Source: Tenacibaculum adriaticum
GTDB taxonomy: Bacteria > Bacteroidota > Bacteroidia > Flavobacteriales > Flavobacteriaceae
DNA: 64,000 nt
Assembly (NCBI RefSeq): GCF_008124875.1
Contig: NZ_VNIA01000001.1
Span: forward strand, 124,001 to 188,000
Direction of reading: 5' to 3'
A program made the position numbers and the translations under genes. Shown here piece after piece: positions 43,975 to 53,613 of this stretch (the first letter of the stretch is position 1; the number at the start of each line of letters is the position of its first letter). The notes beneath the pieces are model-generated. The model saw nothing but the letters and a program-made list of their open reading frames with translations, was not told the origin of the DNA and made no database searches.

Positions 43975-46101
43975 ATGCAACTCAATAATTATATTTTACA
44001 ACACGCACAGCTTTCATCAACATCAATTCAAAACACTATTGAATTATTAAATGAAGATTGTACCGTTCCTTTTATTGCTCGTTACCGTAAAGAAAAAACC
44101 GGGAATCTAGACGAAGTAGAAATCGGACTCATTGTAAAGTTAAAAGAGCAATTTGAAGCGCTTGAAAAGCGAAAATTAGCTATTTTAAAATCATTAGAAG
44201 AACAAGATGTATTAACTAATGAATTAAAAGAAAAGATTGAAAAAATACAAGATTTAACTTCTCTTGAGGATATTTATCTTCCTTATAAAAAGAAACGAAA
44301 AACGAAAGCGGAAACTGCTCGTGCTAACGGATTAGAGCCTTTGGCTAAAATCATTATGAGTCAACGCAATAATGATTTAGATACTGTTGCTTCAAAATAC
44401 ATAAACAAAGATATTAAAAACGAAAAAGAAGCTTTAGAAGGTGCTCTACATATTATTTCAGAATGGATTAGCGAACGTACAGATATTCGTAATTTAATAC
44501 GAAGAGAACTCGAAAGGTTTTCAACCATCGTTACCAAAGTTGTAAAAACAAAAAAGGACGATGAAAAAGCACAAAAATTCAAAGATTATTTCGATTGGTC
44601 TGAGAATTTAAGCAGAATTCCATCACATCGTTTACTGGCTATTTTACGTGCCGAAAAAGAAGGTTTTATTCGTGTAAAAGTTGAAATTGATGATGAAAGA
44701 GTTCTCGAAAAAATAGATAGAAAACTTATTAAAAGCAATAACGAAAGCGGAGCAGAAGTTCAATTAGCTATTGATGATGCTTACAAACGTTTGTTATTAC
44801 CATCATTAACCACTGAAGCTATGAATATAGCTAAAGAAAAAGCGGATGAATCTGCCATTGAGGTTTTTACTAAAAATTTAGAGCAGTTGCTATTGGGCTC
44901 ACCATTAGGGGAAAAAAGAATTTTAGCACTAGATCCTGGCTTTAGAACAGGTTGTAAGGTGGTTTGTTTAAATAAACAAGGAGATTTATTGCACAACACT
45001 ACTATTTTTCCTCATCCACCACAAAATCAAGTTTCAGAAGCCTCTCATACCATTGAACATTTAATCAAGAAATTCAATATTGAAGCTATTTCTATAGGAA
45101 ACGGAACTGCCTCAAGAGAAACCGAACGTTTTGTAAAGAACATTCCGTTAGCTAAAACTATCGAAGTTTTTGTGGTTAACGAAGCTGGAGCATCCATTTA
45201 TTCAGCTTCTCAAATAGCACGTGATGAATTTCCTGACTATGACGTTACTGTTCGTGGAGCAGTTTCTATTGGTAGACGATTAGCAGATCCTTTGGCTGAG
45301 TTGGTAAAAATTGACGCAAAATCGATTGGAGTTGGGCAATATCAGCACGATGTCGATCAATCTAAATTAAAAAAATCGTTAGATACCGTTGTTGAACATT
45401 GTGTGAACAAAGTAGGTGTAAACATCAATACCGCTAGTGCATCTTTGTTGAGTTACGTTTCTGGTATCGGATCTAAATTAGCTGAAAATATTGTGAATCA
45501 TCGTAACGAAAATGGTGTTTTTAAAACTAGAAAAGACATTAAAAAAGTAGCACGTTTAGGTGGAAAAGCATTTGAACAATCCGCTGGATTTTTAAGAATT
45601 AAAAATGGTGAGAATCCGTTAGACGATTCAAGTGTACATCCTGAAAGTTATTCTTTGGTGAATAAAATTGCTAAAGATTTAGGTAAAAATACTGATGATT
45701 TAATTGGAAATTATAAAATTTTAAAAGAAATAAAATTACAGCAATATGTAACCAATTCTTTTGGGTTACCAACATTAAAAGATATTGTAAAAGAGCTAGA
45801 AAAACCTGGTTTAGATCCTCGTTCAAAAGCGAAGGCTTTTTCTTTTGATGAAACTATACAGACTATTAATGACATAAAAGTTGGTCAAATTCTTCCAGGA
45901 ATTGTAAACAACATCACCAATTTTGGTTGTTTTGTGGATATCGGAATTAAAGAAAGTGGATTAATTCATATTTCTAATTTATCAGATACGTTTGTAAAAG
46001 ATATTAACGAACATGTTAGCTTACAACAACAGGTAACTGTAAAAGTTTTAGAAGTTGATTTTGCGAGAAAACGAATTCAATTACAATTGATAAAAAAATA
46101 A
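43975..46101 (+). CDS. tex: Tex-family S1 RNA-binding protein
   Basis: 708 aa, right for Tex. In order: N-terminal helical Tex_N domain, a YqgF-like RNase H fold (about 315-445; RILALDPGFRTGCKVV), HhH regions (about 480-560; INTASASLLSYVSGIGSKLAENIV), and a C-terminal S1 domain (about 635-706; VGQILPGIVNNITNFGCFVDI). It binds nucleic acid and acts in transcription or RNA handling, broadly needed for stress survival. Convergent with ppc, shared terminator. Confidence 0.95.
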   Translation: MQLNNYILQHAQLSSTSIQNTIELLNEDCTVPFIARYRKEKTGNLDEVEIGLIVKLKEQFEALEKRKLAILKSLEEQDVLTNELKEKIEKIQDLTSLEDIYLPYKKKRKTKAETARANGLEPLAKIIMSQRNNDLDTVASKYINKDIKNEKEALEGALHIISEWISERTDIRNLIRRELERFSTIVTKVVKTKKDDEKAQKFKDYFDWSENLSRIPSHRLLAILRAEKEGFIRVKVEIDDERVLEKIDRKLIKSNNESGAEVQLAIDDAYKRLLLPSLTTEAMNIAKEKADESAIEVFTKNLEQLLLGSPLGEKRILALDPGFRTGCKVVCLNKQGDLLHNTTIFPHPPQNQVSEASHTIEHLIKKFNIEAISIGNGTASRETERFVKNIPLAKTIEVFVVNEAGASIYSASQIARDEFPDYDVTVRGAVSIGRRLADPLAELVKIDAKSIGVGQYQHDVDQSKLKKSLDTVVEHCVNKVGVNINTASASLLSYVSGIGSKLAENIVNHRNENGVFKTRKDIKKVARLGGKAFEQSAGFLRIKNGENPLDDSSVHPESYSLVNKIAKDLGKNTDDLIGNYKILKEIKLQQYVTNSFGLPTLKDIVKELEKPGLDPRSKAKAFSFDETIQTINDIKVGQILPGIVNNITNFGCFVDIGIKESGLIHISNLSDTFVKDINEHVSLQQQVTVKVLEVDFARKRIQLQLIKK

Positions 46102-46128
46102 AAAGCGGTATTTCTACCGCTTTTTTTA
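46099..46128. terminator. Bidirectional terminator between tex and ppc
   Basis: agcggta (46104-46110) and taccgct (46115-46121), loop tttc, with an A run before and T7 after. Confidence 0.92.
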
Positions 46129-48714
46129 TGCTGAATTTCTACTTGCGTTAATATTTCCGAATAATGAACGGGTAACCATTTTTTCAAATACCTCAACTTG
46201 TTGCATATCTTTTTCTGATTGCTTTTCAAATTCTTGTAACTTTCGTAATGCAAATTGTTGGATCGTCAATAATGGTAAAACGATAGATTCTCTTACTTCA
46301 ATAGATGCTTTTCCTGCGGGTTCGTTTTCCATTAATTCTTTATACCCCGAAATTTTTAACAATAATCGTTTAGTTGTTTTATACTCTTCAAAAATAATAG
46401 TCCAAAAAGCACCAAACTCTTCATCATCTGCCATGTATTTGGTCAATTCAAAGAATGATTTGGTTAATGACATCATACTGTTTGCCAACAAAGTTCTAAA
46501 GAAACTCGAGTTTTTATAAAATGCCTCAACTCTATTCCATTCATTATTTTCTTCAAACGTTTTTAAAGCTGTTCCAACTCCAAAAAAACCTGGAACATTT
46601 TGCTTTAACTGACTCCATGAACCCACAAATGGAATTGCTCTTAAATCAGAAAAAATTAATTTATCAGATTTTGATCGTTTTGACGGACGACTTCCAATAT
46701 TAGTTTTAGCATAGTATTTCAACGTACTCATTCGTTCTAAATACGGAACAAACATTGGGTGATTTTTAAAATCGCTATATTCCTTATAACTTATTTCTGC
46801 CAACTCATTCATCACGGTAACATCCTCTTTTGAAAGTCCTGAGTTTTTGCTGTATAAACTATTTGAAAGCCCTGAACTAATTAACTGCTCAAGGTTGTAT
46901 TGTGCACTTTCATCAGTTCCGAAGTTAGAACTGATAGTTTGTCCTTGAATAGTTAATTGCACTTCTTTATCTTCAATTGTTGGACCTAAAGAAGCATAAA
47001 ACTGATGTGTTTTTCCTCCTCCACGAGCAGGTGGACCACCACGACCATCAAAAAACACCACATCGACATCATATTTTCTTGACACCTCGGTTAATTGCTC
47101 TTTTGCTTTGAAAATTGCCCAATTCGCCATTAAATAACCACCATCTTTCGTTCCATCAGAAAAACCTAACATAATAGTTTGTTTGCTTCCTCTTTCAGTT
47201 AAATGTTTTCGATAATTTTTATTCAAATACAACTGTTCCATAACCGCAGGTGCATTTTGTAGGTCATTAACCGTTTCAAAAAGTGGAACAACATCTACCG
47301 TTAATTCATCATTGAAAGCAACTAGTTTTAACATAACAAATAACTGCATAACATTTAAAGCAGTTTGGTTGTTACTAATCACATATCGATTCGCTCCTTT
47401 TTCTCCATTTTGTTGCTGAATTTCTTTTACTATTTCAATGGTTTTTAGTGTGTTGTAAACCAATTCATCATCTTTGGTAATATCAATATTTATAGAATCA
47501 TTTACTTCTGATAAAATTTGAACCTGTTCATCTTCTGATAATTCATGATAATTTTTTGGGAAGATGTCCAATCCATTTTCCAAAGTTTTATCGACTAACG
47601 TAGTGAATACTTTGTGGTGAATTCTACTGTCTTGACGAATATCTAATGTTGCAAAATAAAAACCGAAAAGTTTAATTCTATTCAATAAACTATTAATCTC
47701 ATTTAAATACAATGATTGATGCTTATCAATAATTATATCTTTAATACTTTCAAGTTCTTTTGTTAAGTAATCAAGTTGAATATTATGTAATTCATCTTCA
47801 TCAACACTGCTTTTATAAACAAGTTTATCTAAGTGTTCAATCTTGTCAGCAACCTCTTTAAAAGTGATTTTCCTTTTAAGTTTTCTAATATCTCTGTAAT
47901 AAGACTTAAGAATTGTTTGTTTCAATCTTTTAGCTACTTTTTGTGTAGTTGAAGGTAATACAAACGGATTCCCATCTCTGTCTCCTCCAGGCCAAAATCC
48001 GATGTTGATAATCTCATTATTAATAGCATCATTATCGAAAATATTTTGCTGGATATAATCGTAAATTTTCCCGAAGGAATCATAGAAAACATTTTCTAAA
48101 TACCAAACTAAACTCACAGCTTCATCATACGGAGTTGGTTTCTGTCGTTTAAAAAATGGCGTTTTCCCTAACTGTGCCAACAACGTATTTATAGTATTTA
48201 AATCATTTTCTCTAACTGCTTTTGTTAGATCAGTAATAATTCCCAATACGCTACCTGGATAAAACTGAGTTGGGTGTGCGGTAAGCACAATTCGTACTTT
48301 GAACTCTTCTAAGTATCTTTTTAACTCATCAAACTTATCTTCTTGAGCCGCAGTTTCTTTTAAGCTTCTTAAAGTACCGATTCCGTCCATATTATTTATT
48401 AATGAAAAACCAGCATCTTCAATAGCATCAAACAAAACGACTTGACGTTCTATATATTGAATAAATCTAAAAAGCAAGTTGATTTTATCTTCATCTGAAC
48501 TTTTATTTAAATACTTTTCAAAAAAAGTTTCTACGATGGTTGATGGATTTTTTCCTTCTTGAAATCCTTGTTCACAAACATCGTGAAACAAAGGAAGTAA
48601 TACTCCTGTTTTAGATATTCTATCGAAAGGTAAAGTCATAAATATACTGTTGTATATTTGATATCTTGACAAGATATTTTCTTTAAACCGAACCAATTTA
48701 GGTTGTATTGACAT
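46126..48714 (-). CDS. ppc: Phosphoenolpyruvate carboxylase
   Basis: 862 aa. Key motifs: VLTAHPTQ (catalytic His), WPGGDRDGNP, LGFSDGTKDGGYLMANW and FFDGRGGPPARGGGKTH. The final residues NINASRNSA replace the usual -QNTG end, so the canonical C-terminal glycine-anchored allosteric tail is altered, as seen in shorter Bacteroidota forms. It fixes bicarbonate onto PEP to make oxaloacetate and feeds the TCA cycle. Its bicarbonate need fits the carbonic anhydrase/SulP genes upstream. Confidence 0.95.
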   Translation of the reverse strand: MSIQPKLVRFKENILSRYQIYNSIFMTLPFDRISKTGVLLPLFHDVCEQGFQEGKNPSTIVETFFEKYLNKSSDEDKINLLFRFIQYIERQVVLFDAIEDAGFSLINNMDGIGTLRSLKETAAQEDKFDELKRYLEEFKVRIVLTAHPTQFYPGSVLGIITDLTKAVRENDLNTINTLLAQLGKTPFFKRQKPTPYDEAVSLVWYLENVFYDSFGKIYDYIQQNIFDNDAINNEIINIGFWPGGDRDGNPFVLPSTTQKVAKRLKQTILKSYYRDIRKLKRKITFKEVADKIEHLDKLVYKSSVDEDELHNIQLDYLTKELESIKDIIIDKHQSLYLNEINSLLNRIKLFGFYFATLDIRQDSRIHHKVFTTLVDKTLENGLDIFPKNYHELSEDEQVQILSEVNDSINIDITKDDELVYNTLKTIEIVKEIQQQNGEKGANRYVISNNQTALNVMQLFVMLKLVAFNDELTVDVVPLFETVNDLQNAPAVMEQLYLNKNYRKHLTERGSKQTIMLGFSDGTKDGGYLMANWAIFKAKEQLTEVSRKYDVDVVFFDGRGGPPARGGGKTHQFYASLGPTIEDKEVQLTIQGQTISSNFGTDESAQYNLEQLISSGLSNSLYSKNSGLSKEDVTVMNELAEISYKEYSDFKNHPMFVPYLERMSTLKYYAKTNIGSRPSKRSKSDKLIFSDLRAIPFVGSWSQLKQNVPGFFGVGTALKTFEENNEWNRVEAFYKNSSFFRTLLANSMMSLTKSFFELTKYMADDEEFGAFWTIIFEEYKTTKRLLLKISGYKELMENEPAGKASIEVRESIVLPLLTIQQFALRKLQEFEKQSEKDMQQVEVFEKMVTRSLFGNINASRNSA

Positions 48715-48750
48715 AGTTAGCTATTTATTTTTATAAATATACTAAAGAAA

Positions 48751-48785
48751 TAAAAAAGGCTTGCTTATGCAAACCTTTAATTTTA
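48751..48785 (-). terminator. Probable terminator after ssb
   Basis: aaaggcttgc and gcaaaccttt (48755-48779) pair with one mismatch around loop ttat, followed on the minus strand by T6. It separates ssb from ppc. Confidence 0.6.
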
Positions 48786-48795
48786 GATATGTAAT

Positions 48796-49134
48796 TTACT
48801 GTTTATTTCCCAACATTAATAATTCATTACAAACCACTTCTGTAACATATCGTTTGTTTCCTTCTTTATCTTCATACGAACGAGAAGTTAATTTTCCCTC
48901 AATCATTACTTCGCTTCCTTTATCAAGATAGTTTTCTATAATTTCTGCTGTTTTGTTCCATGCAACAATATTATGCCATTGTGTATCTGTAACTTTTTCT
49001 CCTTTCGAGTTTTTATAAGTTTCATTGGTTGCTATCGAAAATTTTGCTAGTTTTTTTCCAGAATCTAACGTGATAATCTCTGGCATGTTTCCTAAATTTC
49101 CAATTAACTGTACTTTGTTTTTTAGTGCGTTCAT
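48796..49134 (-). CDS. ssb: Single-stranded DNA-binding protein (short)
   Basis: 112 aa OB-fold. Family phrases: ALKNKVQLIGNLGNMPEI, LAKFSIATNETYKNS, TQWHNIVAWNKTAEIIENYL and GSEVMIEGKL. It stops right after the OB domain and lacks the acidic C-terminal tip (DDDIPF type) that recruits partners. It is therefore probably a second SSB paralogue rather than the replicative one. The role could be in repair or uptake; the main ssb should lie elsewhere in the genome. Confidence 0.9.
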   Translation of the reverse strand: MNALKNKVQLIGNLGNMPEIITLDSGKKLAKFSIATNETYKNSKGEKVTDTQWHNIVAWNKTAEIIENYLDKGSEVMIEGKLTSRSYEDKEGNKRYVTEVVCNELLMLGNKQ

Positions 49135-49192
49135 AATATTTTATTTTATTCGTTAAACAGTTAAGACTTGCCATTCATTTGAATTGACACTG

Positions 49193-49200
49193 CAAAGATG
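49193..49200 (-). promoter_or_regulatory. Probable -7 box of ssb
   Basis: The minus strand reads CATCTTTG followed by CA, one mismatch from TAnnTTTG, 59 bases before the ssb ATG. Confidence 0.35.
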
Positions 49201-49286
49201 AAACAGCAAACAAATATTAACTGGTTGTTAAACACTTGTTTTCGTTTGTAAATGAATGTAAACGAATAATTTCATATCTTTATAAG

Positions 49287-49808
49287 ATGGAATTTATAAT
49301 TGAAAAGGCATTAGAAATTTTAAAACAAACACCAAAAACACTGTCCTGTTTATTAGAAAACCTTTCTGATGATTGGGTTTTATCTAATGAAGGAATAGAC
49401 ACTTGGTCTCCTTATGATATTGTTGGACATTTAATTCATGGTGAAAAAACGGATTGGATTCCAAGACTAAATATCATTTTATACGAGGACAACAAAAGAT
49501 TCACTCCTTTTGATAGATTTGCTCAGTTTGAATCTTCCCAAGGGAAAAATATAAAAGAATTGCTCTCAGAATTTAAACATCTACGAAGCAGTAATATTGA
49601 TTATTTACAATCGTTGAATCTACCTAATGAACAATTAAATCTTACTGGAATACATCCTGAATTTGGTGATGTTACAATTCGAGAATTATTATCAACTTGG
49701 GTAACTCATGATTTAGGTCACATAGCACAAATATCGAGAGTAATGGCTAAACAATATAAAGAAGAGGTTGGTCCTTGGACAGCCTATGTTTCAATTTTAA
49801 ATAAATAA
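49287..49808 (+). CDS. DinB-family putative metalloenzyme
   Basis: 173 aa from the ATG at 49287; the frame is open from 49236, but the helix begins here. Four-helix DinB/YfiT-like fold with the three metal histidines apparent: VGHLIHGEKTDW and WVTHDLGHIAQISRVMAKQY. These proteins include thiol-dependent S-transferases (bacillithiol or similar) and damage-inducible members. Reaction unknown. It heads a three-gene run with a GNAT enzyme and a zinc-ribbon protein. Confidence 0.85.
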   Translation: MEFIIEKALEILKQTPKTLSCLLENLSDDWVLSNEGIDTWSPYDIVGHLIHGEKTDWIPRLNIILYEDNKRFTPFDRFAQFESSQGKNIKELLSEFKHLRSSNIDYLQSLNLPNEQLNLTGIHPEFGDVTIRELLSTWVTHDLGHIAQISRVMAKQYKEEVGPWTAYVSILNK

Positions 49809-49810
49809 TA

Positions 49811-50353
49811 ATGCAATTTTATTTAGAAACAGAACGCTTAATTTTAAGGGAACTACTAGAAACGGACATTGATGGAATATTTGAGCTCGACTCAAACCCT
49901 GAAGTGCATAAATATTTAGGTAACAACCCTATAAAAACCAAAAAAAAGGCAGAAGAAATTATAACTTTTGTAAGAAATCAATATAAAGAATTAGGTATTG
50001 GCAGATTTGCTTGTATTGAAAAGTCTACTGGGGAGTTTATAGGTTGGTCTGGATTAAAATTAAATACAGGTAAAAAAGAAGGATTAAATGGTTTTACTGA
50101 TTTTATTGATATTGGTTATCGCTTAATTCCTCGTTTTTGGGGTAAAGGCTATGCTTCTGAATCTGCTTTTGCAACTTTAAATTTCGGTTTTACTAAAATG
50201 AACTATGAAACTATTTATGGTGCGGCTGAAATTGAAAATATTGGTTCTAATAAAATCTTACAAAAAATTGGCTTACAATTTCAAAATGAATTTATATATG
50301 ATGATGTAAAAGTGAATTGGTATAGACTAACTAGAGAAGATTATGGAAAGTAA
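49811..50353 (+). CDS. GNAT-family N-acetyltransferase, RimJ/RimL type
   Basis: 180 aa. Start phrase FYLETERLILRELLETD and the acetyl-CoA loop RFWGKGYASESAFATLNFGF (R/Q-x-x-G-x-G/A), then IENIGSNKILQKIGLQF are typical of ribosomal-protein-type acetyltransferases. The substrate is unknown. It starts 2 bases after the DinB gene and overlaps the next by 11 bases, so the three are one operon. Confidence 0.9.
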   Translation: MQFYLETERLILRELLETDIDGIFELDSNPEVHKYLGNNPIKTKKKAEEIITFVRNQYKELGIGRFACIEKSTGEFIGWSGLKLNTGKKEGLNGFTDFIDIGYRLIPRFWGKGYASESAFATLNFGFTKMNYETIYGAAEIENIGSNKILQKIGLQFQNEFIYDDVKVNWYRLTREDYGK

Positions 50354-50693
50354 AAAATGTTTAGAATGTGGTGAAAAAGTAATTGGCAGAATTGATAAAA
50401 AATTCTGCTCTGATTATTGTAGAAATGCCTACAACAATAAAGTAAACAAAGAGAGTAAAAATTTAATTAGAAACACCAACAACCGCTTAAGAAAAAACTA
50501 TAAAGTTTTAACGGAGTTGAACACTACAGGTAAAACAAAAACCACCAGAAGAAAATTATTCGACCGTGGTTTTGATTTTCATTTTTTCACCTCAATATAC
50601 ACCACAAAAACGGGCAACACCTATTATTATGTGTATGATCAAGGATATTTACCTTTAGAAAATGAAATGTATTTGTTAATTAAAAAGGAGTAA
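50343..50693 (+). CDS. Small zinc-ribbon protein
   Basis: 116 aa. An N-terminal C-x-x-C ... C-x-x-x-C knuckle (KKCLECGEKVIGRIDKKFCS, then DYCRNAYNNKV) is like the DUF2116 type of treble-clef/zinc-ribbon. The basic middle (NNRLRKNYKVLTEL) could touch nucleic acid. The C-terminal part is a beta-rich domain with many tyrosines (NTYYYVYDQGYLPL). Function unknown. Last gene of the DinB-GNAT operon, meeting the opposing CBS gene stop to stop with no gap. Confidence 0.8.
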   Translation: MESKKCLECGEKVIGRIDKKFCSDYCRNAYNNKVNKESKNLIRNTNNRLRKNYKVLTELNTTGKTKTTRRKLFDRGFDFHFFTSIYTTKTGNTYYYVYDQGYLPLENEMYLLIKKE

Positions 50694-51161
50694 CTATTTC
50701 CAGTTATTTCCTTTTAATTTCATTGCTGCTTTTAACACATCTTTCTGACTTATCTGACCAACTAACTTACCATTTTCAACAATGGGAAATCTCCTTCTTT
50801 TCGATTGTAAAAATTTATTAGCTGCATCGAAGATATTCATATTTCCATCAATAGTTTCAACTTGTTTTACCATTGCTTTTTCAACTGTACTATTTTTATC
50901 AATTGGTAAATTATAATATCTACTTTCAGAAATCTGCTTCATACAATCTCCTTCAGATATAATTCCGATTAATTCATTTTTATCATTTACAACAGGTCCA
51001 CCAGAAATTCTATTTGTTATTAAAGTATCTATAACATCCTCAATAGGTTGTTCCGCTTTAAAAGTGATTAACTTTTTAGTCATATAATCAGAAACTAAAA
51101 TTGGTTCACTAGATTTTGGTGTTGTGTTAGTTCTTTTTCCTTGAAAACTTTTAATTGCCAT
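50694..51161 (-). CDS. CBS-domain pair protein
   Basis: 155 aa. Two CBS motifs: SDYMTKKLITFKAEQPIEDV with GGPVVNDKNELIGIISEGDC, and VEKAMVKQVETIDGNMNIFD with RRFPIVENGKLVGQISQKDV. The pair forms a Bateman module that binds adenine nucleotides and would sense energy state. No other domain is fused. Target unknown. Cytosolic, single gene. Confidence 0.9.
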   Translation of the reverse strand: MAIKSFQGKRTNTTPKSSEPILVSDYMTKKLITFKAEQPIEDVIDTLITNRISGGPVVNDKNELIGIISEGDCMKQISESRYYNLPIDKNSTVEKAMVKQVETIDGNMNIFDAANKFLQSKRRRFPIVENGKLVGQISQKDVLKAAMKLKGNNWK

Positions 51162-51263
51162 AACATAAGATTTTGAAATGTACTAAATTTACTGATTTTT
51201 AGTGAGTTACAGAAGATAGTTGAATGATTTTATTTTTTTACATTTAAACAACCAAAAAAAACC

Positions 51264-53558
51264 ATGAAAACACCAAACAAACTCCTTACGCTTATCATTA
51301 TCTTGATAACTATTTATGGGAGTTTTTCTTCTATACTTCCTCGGTATAAAACAGAAAATAAAAGCTTAGAAAAAACGGAATTTTCAGTTAACAAAGCGCT
51401 ATTACACTTAAAAAATATTTCTCAAAAAGCACATTATACAGGAAGTGAGGAACATAAAGTTGTTAAAAATTACTTGTTTGATGAACTTAAAAAACTAGGG
51501 CTAGAACCAGAAATTCAAGTGAAAACTGCTTTTAATAAAAAATGGATTGCTGGTACTACAGTTGAAAATATTATTGCTACTATAAAAGGAGAATCAAGCG
51601 AAAAATCATTATTGTTACTATCTCATTACGATAGCAATCCACATTCTGCAATTGGATCTGCGGATGCTGGATCTGGAATCGTAACTATTTTAGAAGGGAT
51701 CAGAGTATTTTTAGAAAAGAACAAAACTCCTAAAAATGATATTGTTATTTTATTTTCTGATGCTGAAGAATTAGGTTTATTGGGTGCAGAAGCTTTTGTA
51801 CAACATCATCCTTTAGCAAAAAACGTTGGGTTAGTTTTAAATTTTGAAGCAAGAGGTAGTGGCGGACCAAGTTATATGTTAATGGAAACCAACGGAAAAA
51901 ACAGTAAGCTTTTAACTGAATTTTTAAAAGCTCAGCCACATTATCCAGCGGCAAATTCTTTAATGTATAGCGTTTATAAAATGCTACCTAATGATACAGA
52001 TTTAACCGTTTTTAGAGAAAAAAATAACATCAACGGGTTTAACTTTGCTTTTATCGGCAATCATTTTGATTACCACACAGCACAAGACAACTATGATAGA
52101 TTAGACAGATCTAGCTTACTACATCAAATAGATTATTTTACAACAACACTTAATTATTTTTCGAATGCAGATTTAACAAATCTTAATAGTACCGAAGATT
52201 ATGTGTATGTAAATTTTCCGCTAATGAAGTTATTAATCTATCCTTTTTCATGGATTGGTATTTTATTAATTGTAGCAACAATTGTATTGTTAATAATTAT
52301 TTACTTCGGATTAAAAAAAGGAAAACTTACCATTCCTGGAATGTTTAAAGGATTTGTTCCTTTTTTAAGTTCCTTGCTTTTATGTGGTATAATTTCATAT
52401 TTTCTATGGAAATTATTAGTAATTATTCATCCACAGTATCAAGATATGCTACATGGTTTCACCTACAATGGTTACCAATATATAGCTACTTTTATTTTTC
52501 TAAATCTTTGGATTTTAATAAAAACATACAACCAATTTAAAAATGAAAAAACAATTGATTTATTAATTGCTCCTATTGTAATTTGGTTATTAATTAATTT
52601 AGTAATCTATCAATATTTACAAGGAGCAGGATTTTTTATCATTCCAGTATTTATAGCTCTTTTAATATTGTCAATTCAGCTTTTCACCAATTTAAAGAAA
52701 AGAAATCAACCCATCTTATTTGCATTTTTATCTGTTCCCACTTTGTATATTTTTGCTCCTTTAATTAAAATGTTTCCTGTAGGATTAGGCTTAAAAAATC
52801 TTTTCATTTCTGGTATTCTGCTCGCTTTAATTTTTGGTTTATTACTTCCAGCATTTCATCAACAAAAAAAGATAATCCCGTGGCAAAAATTCGTTGGTTT
52901 TTTAACTATTTTACTATTTGCTATTACAACTTTTAATAGTGGCTTTTCAATTGATAAAAAGAGACCTAATAGTTTAGTGTATATACAAAATGAAGATAGT
53001 AAAACATCCTATTGGGGAACCTATAACAAAACTTTAGATAGTTACACTTCTCAAATTTTTGATAACAATTATCAAAAAGGGAGTATTCCTAATGCGGAAA
53101 CCAAAAGCAAGTACAATACACATTTTAAATATCATAAAAAAACAGATTATAAAGATGTTAGAACCTCTTTAATTACTGTTGAACTAGATACCATTATAAA
53201 TAATGACCGTCATTTAAAACTAACATTATTACCCCAACGAAAAATAAACAAATTTGAATTATTTAATAATTCTTCTATTACTATAAAAAGCTTAACGGCT
53301 AACAATACTTCACTTTACGACGATGCTGATCTTGAAAAAGGGACTTTATTAATTTATCACATGGCAAATTCAGACAAAGAGTTAAAAATATCTTTAGTTT
53401 TTAATGAAAAAGATAAACCTAGTTTTACCGTCAATGAAATCTCTTACGATTTACTATCGCATCCTAAGTTTAATTTATTGCCAAGGAGTGATGCTATGAT
53501 GCCCATGCCTTTTGTTACTAATGATGCTATTATTTGTACTAAAACAATAAATTTATAA
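51264..53558 (+). CDS. M28-family zinc peptidase with membrane C-terminal half
   Basis: 764 aa. One N-terminal membrane anchor (about 8-26), an M28 domain (about 45-305) with zinc ligands in LLLSHYDSNPHS (His), SADAGSGIV (Asp), FSDAEELGLLGAEA (Glu pair), LNFEARGSGG (Glu) and FDYHTAQDNYDRL (His), then about eight membrane helices (about 320-560) and an outer C-terminal domain. This is the FXNA-like type of aminopeptidase. It probably trims peptides outside the inner membrane. Own transcript, ending at a long hairpin. Confidence 0.92.
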   Translation: MKTPNKLLTLIIILITIYGSFSSILPRYKTENKSLEKTEFSVNKALLHLKNISQKAHYTGSEEHKVVKNYLFDELKKLGLEPEIQVKTAFNKKWIAGTTVENIIATIKGESSEKSLLLLSHYDSNPHSAIGSADAGSGIVTILEGIRVFLEKNKTPKNDIVILFSDAEELGLLGAEAFVQHHPLAKNVGLVLNFEARGSGGPSYMLMETNGKNSKLLTEFLKAQPHYPAANSLMYSVYKMLPNDTDLTVFREKNNINGFNFAFIGNHFDYHTAQDNYDRLDRSSLLHQIDYFTTTLNYFSNADLTNLNSTEDYVYVNFPLMKLLIYPFSWIGILLIVATIVLLIIIYFGLKKGKLTIPGMFKGFVPFLSSLLLCGIISYFLWKLLVIIHPQYQDMLHGFTYNGYQYIATFIFLNLWILIKTYNQFKNEKTIDLLIAPIVIWLLINLVIYQYLQGAGFFIIPVFIALLILSIQLFTNLKKRNQPILFAFLSVPTLYIFAPLIKMFPVGLGLKNLFISGILLALIFGLLLPAFHQQKKIIPWQKFVGFLTILLFAITTFNSGFSIDKKRPNSLVYIQNEDSKTSYWGTYNKTLDSYTSQIFDNNYQKGSIPNAETKSKYNTHFKYHKKTDYKDVRTSLITVELDTIINNDRHLKLTLLPQRKINKFELFNNSSITIKSLTANNTSLYDDADLEKGTLLIYHMANSDKELKISLVFNEKDKPSFTVNEISYDLLSHPKFNLLPRSDAMMPMPFVTNDAIICTKTINL

Positions 53559-53594
53559 AAGAAAAAGCACAGCATAAGCTGTGCTTTTTCTTTT
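53557..53594. terminator. Bidirectional terminator between the M28 peptidase gene and pyk
   Basis: A long perfect stem: aaagaaaaagcacagc pairs with gctgtgctttttcttt across loop ataa. The stem is unusually long. Confidence 0.93.
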
Positions 53595-53613
53595 ATAATA
53601 TAATTTTTTGGAA

